Positions 1 through 5,099 of a stretch of DNA of 17,657 bases are shown here, one piece after another; the first letter of the stretch is position 1, and every line of letters begins with the position of its first letter. Below the pieces are notes generated by a model, which searched no databases, was not told the DNA's origin, and saw only the letters and a list, made by a program, of their open reading frames with translations. Source of the DNA: Cloacimonetes bacterium UBA6081 (lineage in GTDB: Bacteria; Cloacimonadota; Cloacimonadia; Cloacimonadales; Cloacimonadaceae); the NCBI GenBank assembly GCA_002428685.1, contig DIXL01000119.1, positions 1-17,657 on the forward strand, in the 5' to 3' direction. The translations under genes were made by a program, and so were the position numbers.

Positions 1-147
1 CGCAGCATCCTCAAGAAACATGAGAAACGCAAAGGTATAGCTACGGCAGGCATGGATAACCTCAGATACCCCAATGCCATCTTTGATAATTGCGGGTTTT
101 TCTCTTTCGTCAAAGCCCGTGAAGAATTATGCCGGTCTCTTAAATGA
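1..147 (+). CDS. Group II intron reverse transcriptase/maturase, C-terminal fragment
   Basis: The open frame enters from the left edge and reads 48 codons to TGA at 145-147. The residues resemble the end of bacterial group II intron RTs: a basic RSILKKHEKRKG segment followed by YPNAIFDNCGFFSF and KAREELCRSL, matching the usual 'RWPNAYF..xGLFSLxxAH' tail of these maturases. Known family members copy intron RNA into DNA and help the intron fold. The stop sits 17 nt before domain V, as expected for an ORF in domain IV. Polymerase motifs and any endonuclease status cannot be judged, because only this tail is present. No HNH motif follows the tail, so an HNH-lacking form is suggested but not proven. 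Confidence 0.8.
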   Translation, partial: RSILKKHEKRKGIATAGMDNLRYPNAIFDNCGFFSFVKAREELCRSLK

Positions 148-164
148 GTAACCTGTTTTCTGGA

Positions 165-239
165 GAGCCGTATGCGGGAAAACCGCACGTACGGTTCGGA
201 GGGAGGGGAGCCAGTAATGGATAACTCCCCTACCCCTAT
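165..239 (+). ncRNA. Group II intron catalytic domain V and domain VI
   Basis: Domain V: GAGCCGTA (165-172) pairs with TACGGTTC (190-197), giving the AGC triad and its G.U pair. TGCGG (173-177) pairs with CCGCA (183-187), with the two-nucleotide CG bulge (188-189) between the helices. These are the hallmarks of the group II active site. The apical loop is GAAAA, making a 33-nt domain rather than the common 34 nt with a GAAA tetraloop. Domain VI: GGGAGGGGAG (201-210) pairs with CTCCCCT (225-231) and CCC (233-235), leaving A232 bulged as the likely branch point 7 nt from the proposed 3' end at 239. Confidence 0.88.
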
Positions 240-262
240 CAGTTTTCATGTAAACAAACAAA

Positions 263-282
263 GCCCCTTCTTGCAAAGGGGC
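263..282 (-). terminator. Rho-independent terminator of groEL
   Basis: Read on the minus strand, GCCCCTT pairs with AAGGGGC around a short loop. It is followed by a T-rich run (TTTGTTTGTTT, about 262-252). It lies about 28 bp after the groEL stop codon and before the group II intron, so groEL transcripts should end before entering the intron. Confidence 0.8.
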
Positions 283-310
283 CTTATTTATTATGGTTTT
301 TCTATGTTAA

Positions 311-1939
311 TTAATACATTCCGCCCATGCCGGGATTTGGCATTGGCATAGGAGCTTCGGGTTCCTTGATATCGGTGATGATGCACTCGGTGGTAAGGAA
401 CAAAGCAGCAATGGACGCAGCGTTTTGCACGGCACTGCGAACAACCTTGGCGGGGTCGATGATGCCGGAAACAAATAGGTCTTCAAATTGGCCATTGGCA
501 GCATTGTAGCCCATGTGGATATCGCGGAAACCTTTCAGTTTTTCCACAATCACGGCACCTTCTTCTCCTGCGTTGGCAGCAATTTGGAAGGCTGGTTTTT
601 CCAGGGCTTTGGCCATTATTTCCACGGCCATCTTTTCTTCGTGGGAAAGACCTTTCATGGCTTTTAGGGCTTTGGCAGCTTGAATAAGCGTTACGCCTCC
701 ACCGGGAACAATACCTTCTTCCACGGCAGCACGGGTGGCATGCAAAGCATCATCCACGCGGGCTTTCTTTTCTTTCATTTCGGTTTCAGTGGCAGCACCG
801 ATACGAATAACGGCCACTCCGCTGGAAAGCTTGGCAAGGCGTTCTTGCAGCTTTTCCTTGTCATAATCGGAAGTGGTTTCTTCCACTTGGGCTTTAATCT
901 GTTTAATTCTGCCATCAATGGCATCCTGTCCACCGGCACCTTCGCGGATGGTGGTGTTTTCCTTTTCTACCAGGACTTTTTTGGCTCGGCCAAGATCGCT
1001 CATGGTAGCACTATCCAGCTTGCGTCCCATTTCTTCTGAAATCAGGGTTGCGCCGGTTAGCACGGCAATATCTTCCAGCATGGCTTTGCGGCGGTCACCA
1101 AATCCGGGAGCTTTCACAGCCACGACATTCAGAACTCCGCGCAGTTTGTTCACCACAAGGGTGGCCAAAGCTTCGCCTTCAATATCTTCGCTGATGATAA
1201 GCATGGGTTTACCGGCTTGGGAAACTTCCTGCAAAATGGGCAGCAGGTCTTTCAACACGCTGATCTTCTTGTCGTAAAGCAGGATAAAGGGGTCTTCCAA
1301 TTCGGCCACCATCTTTTCGGGATTGCTGACAAAATAAGGAGAGATATAACCGCGGTCAAACTGCATACCTTCCACTTTTTCCAGTCCGGTATCGATGGAT
1401 TTGGCTTCTTCGATATTGATGATGCCTTCACGCCCCACGCTTTCCATTGCTTCGGCAATCAGAGCACCAATTTCGGGATCGTTATTAGCAGAGATTGAGG
1501 CAATCTGAGCAATTTCTTCGTTGCTTTTAATCTCTTTGCTGAATTCGTGAATCTTTTCCACGATGACCTTGGTGGCTTTTTCCAAACCGCGTTTCAGATA
1601 CATGGGATTCACGCCGGCGGTTACGTGTTTCAGGCCTTCTTCTATGATAGCCTGAGCTAAAATTGTGGCGGTTGTGGTGCCGTCTCCGGCGTTATCATGG
1701 GTTTTTTCTGCCACTTCTTTGCAAAGTTGGGCACCCATATTTTCAAATTCGTCTTCCAGTTCAATCTCTTTGGCAATGGTTACGCCATCATTTGTGATGG
1801 TGGGTGAGCCAAATTTTTTATCCAAGACAACGTTTCTACCCCTGGGTCCAAGGGTAACTTTAACGGCATCAGCCAGTTTGTCCACCCCGCGTTTTAGGCT
1901 TGTGCGGGCTTCATGTGCATACTGCATTTGTTTTGCCAT
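311..1939 (-). CDS. groEL: Chaperonin GroEL (Hsp60)
   Basis: This is a 542-residue cytosolic ATP-dependent folding chaperone of the double-ring Hsp60 family. The N-terminus AKQMQYAHEART is typical. The ATP-binding GDGTTT motif lies near residues 85-90, the VDDALHATRAAVEEG and GGG segment near 395-413 is the conserved catalytic region, and the tail is Met/Gly-rich (PGMGGMY), a short form of the GGM tail. The frame stays open upstream to an ATG at 1954, but that ATG is part of the GGAGG Shine-Dalgarno (1948-1952). The ATG at 1939, 8 nt from the SD, gives the family N-terminus and is chosen. A CIRCE operator and promoter lie upstream. groES, usually the first gene of this operon, is not adjacent: the upstream side is a divergent operon. 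Confidence 0.97.
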   Translation of the reverse strand: MAKQMQYAHEARTSLKRGVDKLADAVKVTLGPRGRNVVLDKKFGSPTITNDGVTIAKEIELEDEFENMGAQLCKEVAEKTHDNAGDGTTTATILAQAIIEEGLKHVTAGVNPMYLKRGLEKATKVIVEKIHEFSKEIKSNEEIAQIASISANNDPEIGALIAEAMESVGREGIINIEEAKSIDTGLEKVEGMQFDRGYISPYFVSNPEKMVAELEDPFILLYDKKISVLKDLLPILQEVSQAGKPMLIISEDIEGEALATLVVNKLRGVLNVVAVKAPGFGDRRKAMLEDIAVLTGATLISEEMGRKLDSATMSDLGRAKKVLVEKENTTIREGAGGQDAIDGRIKQIKAQVEETTSDYDKEKLQERLAKLSSGVAVIRIGAATETEMKEKKARVDDALHATRAAVEEGIVPGGGVTLIQAAKALKAMKGLSHEEKMAVEIMAKALEKPAFQIAANAGEEGAVIVEKLKGFRDIHMGYNAANGQFEDLFVSGIIDPAKVVRSAVQNAASIAALFLTTECIITDIKEPEAPMPMPNPGMGGMY

Positions 1940-1947
1940 CTTGTTTT

Positions 1948-1952
1948 CCTCC
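1948..1952 (-). promoter_or_regulatory. Shine-Dalgarno deciding the groEL start
   Basis: GGAGG on the minus strand lies 8 nt before the ATG at 1939 and overlaps an in-frame upstream ATG (1954). This indicates the upstream ATG is not the start. Confidence 0.85.
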
Positions 1953-1980
1953 ATATTATTTTCTTTTGAAACTCATGGTT

Positions 1981-2007
1981 TTAGCAGTCTGTGCTTTTGA
2001 GTGCTAA
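1981..2007 (-). promoter_or_regulatory. CIRCE operator (HrcA binding site)
   Basis: On the given strand, TTAGCAGTC (1981-1989), 9 nt, then GAGTGCTAA (1999-2007). The CIRCE consensus is TTAGCACTC-N9-GAGTGCTAA, so 17 of 18 arm bases match and the spacer is exact. It covers the expected transcription start just downstream of the TATAAT box, the usual position for repression by HrcA. It predicts heat-induced, HrcA-repressed groEL. hrcA itself is not in the window. Confidence 0.95.
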
Positions 2008-2011
2008 TGTT

Positions 2012-2040
2012 ATTATAGCCCAAATCCTGTCAAGTGCAAA
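2012..2040 (-). promoter_or_regulatory. groEL promoter (sigma-70 type)
   Basis: On the minus strand a perfect TATAAT (2012-2017) lies 17 bp from TTTGCA (2035-2040), a 4/6 match to TTGACA. A perfect TTGACA (2028-2033) is also present but only 10 bp from the TATAAT, too close to act with it. The predicted start is near 2005, inside CIRCE. Confidence 0.65.
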
Positions 2041-2058
2041 TTTATTTTAAACTTTCCC

Positions 2059-2085
2059 TTGACAGCAGAAGAAGAAAAATAAAAC
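2059..2085 (+). promoter_or_regulatory. Possible promoter of the PF04008-thpR-recA-recX operon
   Basis: TTGACA (2059-2064) is a perfect -35 match. The best -10 candidates are weak: TAAAAC (2080-2085, 15-bp spacing) or AAACTT (17-bp spacing). The site points away from groEL, making this a divergent promoter region. No LexA-type box was recognised near it. Confidence 0.4.
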
Positions 2086-2129
2086 TTGCCAGACTGGTCG
2101 AAAGAGATGGTAAGGAATAGATAAAAAGC

Positions 2130-2612
2130 ATGGAACTAATAGTCAAAGCACTTAGTTGCCCGTCTGATTGCAATGTGATTTTGGGACAAAGTCACTTTAT
2201 TAAAACCGTGGAAGATTTGTATGAAGTGATGGTTACCAGCGTTCCGGGAATCCAGTTCGGCCTGGCATTTTGTGAGGCATCGGGGCCTTGTTTGATCCGC
2301 AAAGATGGCACAGACAGCGAGCTAATAGAGGTTGCCGTGGCAAACATGATGCTTCTGGCAGCGGGACACAGCTTTATAATTATTATGCGCAATGCTTTTC
2401 CTATCAATGTCCTACAGGGTATAAAGGACTGCCGCGAAGTAGTGAATATTTTCTGTGCCACGGCCAATCCGGTAGAAGTGATTTTGGCAAAAACTGAGCA
2501 AGGCTGCGGAATCTTAGGTGTAATAGACGGCAATTCGCCCAAAGGCATAGAGCTGGATACAGACATCACCCACCGCAAGAAATTCCTGCTGGATATTGGA
2601 TACAAACGCTAA
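2130..2612 (+). CDS. Adenosine-specific kinase family protein (PF04008 / COG1839)
   Basis: This 160-residue protein matches the compact PF04008 family along its whole length. Conserved segments include ILGQSHFIKTVEDLYE (near residues 18-33), VPGIQFGLAFCEASGP (39-54), AAGHSFIIIMRNAFPINVL (77-95), FCATANPVEV (108-117) and GILGVIDGNSPKG (127-139). The family is named for adenosine binding in an archaeal member; its biochemical role is poorly established and it is best known from archaea and thermophilic bacteria. The start agrees with the family N-terminus although the SD-like AAGGA (2112-2116) is 13 nt away. It leads an operon, ending 4 bp before thpR, so it may act in nucleoside or RNA-end metabolism with its neighbour; that link is inference. 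Confidence 0.88.
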   Translation: MELIVKALSCPSDCNVILGQSHFIKTVEDLYEVMVTSVPGIQFGLAFCEASGPCLIRKDGTDSELIEVAVANMMLLAAGHSFIIIMRNAFPINVLQGIKDCREVVNIFCATANPVEVILAKTEQGCGILGVIDGNSPKGIELDTDITHRKKFLLDIGYKR

Positions 2613-2616
2613 ATTG

Positions 2617-3171
2617 ATGATCCGCACCTTTATTGCTTTGGAACTTCCCACCGCCTTAAAAAAAGAACTGGAAAAGGTTCTTACCAGGTGGACGCCTCAT
2701 GCTCCGTCTGGTGTAAATTGGGTAAAACCACAAAATCTGCACCTGACATTATTGTTTATTGGTGATGTTGCTCCAGACAAAATTGACGAAATAGACAATA
2801 TGCTCCAAACCCATCTGGAAAGCTTTCCCATCTTCAATTTCACTTCGGAAGGATTGGAATTTTTCCCGGCCAGAGAGCCCAGAATGCTGTGGTTAAAGCT
2901 TAGCAGTCCTGATGAGGACATTGTAAAACTGAACCGTAAGCTGCTTAGAGACCTTGACAGCCTGGGTATTCTTGCGGACCGTAAAGCCATGAAGCTGCAC
3001 ATCACCCTGGCAAGATTTAAAAGTAAATTCGCTCCCGAAACCGAAAGGGAGATTATGCGCTATGAATTTGGCAAAGAGCCACACCGCTTTGAAAGCGTTA
3101 GTTTGTTTAAAAGCGTGCTGCACCCCACAGGCCCACAATATACTGTCCTACATAAATATAACTTAAAATAA
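2617..3171 (+). CDS. thpR: RNA 2',3'-cyclic phosphodiesterase ThpR (LigT-like, 2H family)
   Basis: This 184-residue 2H phosphoesterase has both signature tetrapeptides, HLTL at residues 42-45 and HITL at 128-131, which together form the active site that opens 2',3'-cyclic phosphates at RNA ends. The N-terminus IRTFIALELP is characteristic. The frame is open further upstream to a TTG at 2596 inside the previous gene, but the ATG at 2617 gives the family start. It begins 4 bp after the PF04008 stop and ends 11 bp before recA. In several bacteria thpR sits between cinA and recA; here cinA is absent and a PF04008 gene takes that place. Confidence 0.93.
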   Translation: MIRTFIALELPTALKKELEKVLTRWTPHAPSGVNWVKPQNLHLTLLFIGDVAPDKIDEIDNMLQTHLESFPIFNFTSEGLEFFPAREPRMLWLKLSSPDEDIVKLNRKLLRDLDSLGILADRKAMKLHITLARFKSKFAPETEREIMRYEFGKEPHRFESVSLFKSVLHPTGPQYTVLHKYNLK

Positions 3172-3182
3172 CCGGAGGTTAA

Positions 3183-4238
3183 ATGCTGGATAAAAACAAA
3201 GATGCCGCTCTGAAATCGGCCATTTCGCAATTGGAAAAGAAATATGGTGTGGGAACACTGATGCGCTTGGGGGATAAACCCCTGAAGATAGTTGACGTAA
3301 TTTCCACCGGAGCCTTTAATCTGGACATCGCATTGGGCATTGGCGGAATTCCCAAAGGCAGAATCACTGAAGTTTACGGTTCAGAGGCCTCTGGCAAAAC
3401 CACTTTGACCCTGCATATTGCCGCAGAATGCCAGAAAACAGGTGGCACTGTAGCTTTTGTGGATGCAGAACACGCTTTGGACACAGCTTATGCTAAACGT
3501 TTGGGAGTTCAAACCGATAACCTGCTGCTTTCCCAACCTGATGGCGGAGAGCAAGCTTTGGAAATTACCGAAACCTTGGTGCGCAGTTCTGCAGTTGACC
3601 TGATTATTATTGATTCTGTGGCGGCTTTAGTTCCCCGCCAGGAAATTGAAGGTAACATGGGCGACAGCCATGTAGGTTTGCAAGCCAGGCTGATGAGTCA
3701 GGCTTTGCGCAAGCTTACCGCAATTGTATCCAAAAGCAACACCGCGGTGATTTTTATCAACCAAACCCGCATGAAAATTGGCGGAAGCCCTTATATGAAC
3801 CCTGAAACCACCACAGGTGGCGTAGCCTTAAAATTCTATTCTTCCGTTCGTTTGGAAGTTCGCCATGCAGGCCAGATTAAGGAAGGGGGAACCGAAACAC
3901 AGGTGATTGGTACCAGAACCAAGGTAAAAGTGGTGAAAAACAAATTTGCCCCGCCCTTTAAAACGGTAGAATTCCCCATCATCTTTGGCGAAGGGATTTC
4001 ACAACTGGATATCATTCTGGACATGGCTTCCCAACATGAGATCGTGAAAAAGAGCGGATCCTGGTATGCTTACAACGATGCCAAGCTGGGCCAGGGTGCC
4101 GACAAAACCAAGCTTTACTTAAAAGAAAATCCCGAGCTACTGGCCGAGATTGAAGCAAAACTGCGCGACAAGATCAGCCCCGAGGATTTTACCAGTTCTC
4201 CGGAAGAAAATGCACCTGAGCCTAACGAAGAAATTTGA
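3183..4238 (+). CDS. recA: Recombinase RecA
   Basis: This 351-residue DNA-strand exchange ATPase forms filaments on single-stranded DNA in recombination and the SOS response. Walker A is GSEASGKT at residues 66-73, and the VDAEHALD segment (93-100) carries the conserved glutamate at 96. Walker B is LIIIDSVAAL near 140-149, followed by the QARLMSQALRKL and FINQTRMKIG loop regions. The C-terminus is acidic and short, as usual. GGAGG (3174-3178) precedes the ATG. It is third in the operon, 11 bp after thpR, and recX starts inside its 3' end. No LexA box was recognised, so SOS control is not shown by the sequence. Confidence 0.98.
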   Translation: MLDKNKDAALKSAISQLEKKYGVGTLMRLGDKPLKIVDVISTGAFNLDIALGIGGIPKGRITEVYGSEASGKTTLTLHIAAECQKTGGTVAFVDAEHALDTAYAKRLGVQTDNLLLSQPDGGEQALEITETLVRSSAVDLIIIDSVAALVPRQEIEGNMGDSHVGLQARLMSQALRKLTAIVSKSNTAVIFINQTRMKIGGSPYMNPETTTGGVALKFYSSVRLEVRHAGQIKEGGTETQVIGTRTKVKVVKNKFAPPFKTVEFPIIFGEGISQLDIILDMASQHEIVKKSGSWYAYNDAKLGQGADKTKLYLKENPELLAEIEAKLRDKISPEDFTSSPEENAPEPNEEI

Positions 4239-4830
4239 GTGCGACAGAAGCTCGATAGTTACTCTTGACAATATTGTAAGGGGGATTTTGCCGGACAAGA
4301 TCCTCCTTACCCTTTTTTTTATCCCTTTTGAAGGTTTAATCCCAGAGCAGCAAGCCGTGGAACTGCTGGATATAATTAACCATCAAGCACACCAGCAATT
4401 GCTGAAATACATTTCCGACAGCGAGCACAGCAGCAGACAATGCCGGGAATATCTGACCCGCAAGCTGTATCAGAAGGCAACAATCGACAAGTTGATTACA
4501 GATTTTACAGCCAGGAAGTTTATTGATGACGCCCGTTATCTGAAATTGTTGACTGAATCGCTGATCGAGCGGAAAAAAAGTAAACGTGCCATCATTGCCA
4601 AGCTAAGGGAAACACGTTTACCCTCAGAATTATGGGAAGAGATGATCGGTGAATTGTTTAATGAGACAGACAATTTGGAAAATCTTAAAGAACAGGTGTT
4701 GAAACTTCGCGTCCACTATGCCGAACTGCCACTATCCAAGCAGAAAGAAAAGATTTTTGTCTCGCTTTTTCGCAAGGGTTTTGACTTGGACGATGTTCAA
4801 AGTGCCTGGCTTGCTACCGGAGAAAAATGA
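4210..4830 (+). CDS. recX: Regulatory protein RecX
   Basis: RecX proteins bind RecA filaments and limit recombinase activity. This frame encodes about 206 residues of helical three-repeat RecX type. Recognisable parts are SSRQCREYLTRKL near the middle, DFTARKFIDDARYLKLL, and SKRAIIAKLRETRLP, which match the repeated three-helix motifs of the family; a last repeat ends at GFDLDDVQSAWL. The start at 4210 (MHLSLTKKF) overlaps recA by 29 bp and has GGAAG just before it. The frame is open further upstream inside recA (to 4150), but those residues do not look like RecX. A TTG near 4285 after AAGGGGG is another possible, shorter start. Overlap with recA suggests coupled translation. Confidence 0.88.
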   Translation: MHLSLTKKFECDRSSIVTLDNIVRGILPDKILLTLFFIPFEGLIPEQQAVELLDIINHQAHQQLLKYISDSEHSSRQCREYLTRKLYQKATIDKLITDFTARKFIDDARYLKLLTESLIERKKSKRAIIAKLRETRLPSELWEEMIGELFNETDNLENLKEQVLKLRVHYAELPLSKQKEKIFVSLFRKGFDLDDVQSAWLATGEK

Positions 4831-4874
4831 ATGCAATTCAGCATTTCAAAAATAATCTTACTTTTTTATGAAAG

Positions 4875-4891
4875 TAGGCACGGAAATTGCA
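4875..4891 (+). promoter_or_regulatory. Sigma-54 (RpoN) -24/-12 promoter of the giant surface protein gene
   Basis: AGGCACG (4876-4882), four bases, then TTGCA (4887-4891). The consensus is TGGCACG-N4-TTGCW, so only the first base differs. The invariant GG (4877-4878) and GC (4889-4890) have the exact 10-bp gap. The predicted start is near 4902, leaving a leader of about 198 nt. A TATACT (4893-4898) overlaps it but lacks a -35 box at normal spacing. An enhancer-binding activator would be required; none is encoded in the window. Confidence 0.72.
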
Positions 4892-4915
4892 TTATACTTC
4901 AAGGTTAATGATTTT

Positions 4916-5038
4916 CGACGGATTAGAGGGAGTTTTGCTCCTCTCTTGCTTGATTTGCGGTATCATTACGGAATCAATAAGGACTTCATCCTTAATGATT
5001 CCGGATTGATTGCGTAATTAAGGCAGGTAAGTCTGTCG
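4916..5038 (+). promoter_or_regulatory. Structured 5' leader with competing hairpins
   Basis: Three levels of pairing are visible. An enclosing helix joins CGACGGA (4916-4922) to TCTGTCG (5032-5038), with one G.U. A small hairpin spans 4925-4944 with loop TTTTG and one bulge. A long hairpin pairs 4969-4983 with 4989-5003 (14 of 15 pairs, loop CTTCA). Alternatively 4965-4978 pairs with 5005-5018 (13 of 14 pairs). The last two share bases 4969-4978 and cannot coexist, as in a switch or attenuator. There is no U-run after either hairpin. It resembles no riboswitch class that I recognise, so a regulatory role is inference. Confidence 0.55.
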
Positions 5039-5099
5039 TCTGTATTTGTGAGATAATTAATAACGAGTTTTTAAGTAAAACCAAAACAAGGAGAATGTC

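Larger units (their letters stand above)
1..239 (+). mobile_element. Group II intron, 3' portion (5' part lies outside the window)
   Basis: This is the 3' end of a retrotransposing ribozyme: the C-terminus of its reverse transcriptase/maturase (1-147), an 17-nt gap, domain V (165-197), domain VI (about 201-235) and a probable 3' splice junction after 239. The order RT, then DV, then DVI is the normal layout when the protein is encoded in domain IV. The intron points right and converges on groEL; the groEL terminator (263-282) lies just outside it, so the insertion does not break groEL. The 3' junction is inferred from the pyrimidine-rich CCCCTAT end and DVI geometry; the 5' end, exon-binding sites and subclass cannot be seen. 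Confidence 0.85.

Noticed and set aside
680..1039. 119-codon plus-strand frame opposite groEL
   Set aside because: It is antisense to highly conserved GroEL sequence, with no SD or recognisable product.
2012..2033. TTGACA plus TATAAT as the groEL promoter on the minus strand
   Set aside because: The two hexamers are only 10 bp apart, far from the needed 16-18 bp. TTTGCA at 17 bp is preferred.
2596..2616. Upstream TTG start for thpR
   Set aside because: It would lie inside the previous gene and add residues not seen at the start of ThpR proteins; the ATG at 2617 gives the usual IRTFIALELP N-terminus.
4893..4898. TATACT as a sigma-70 -10 box for the giant gene
   Set aside because: No acceptable -35 box lies 16-18 bp upstream, and the overlapping -24/-12 element is far closer to consensus.
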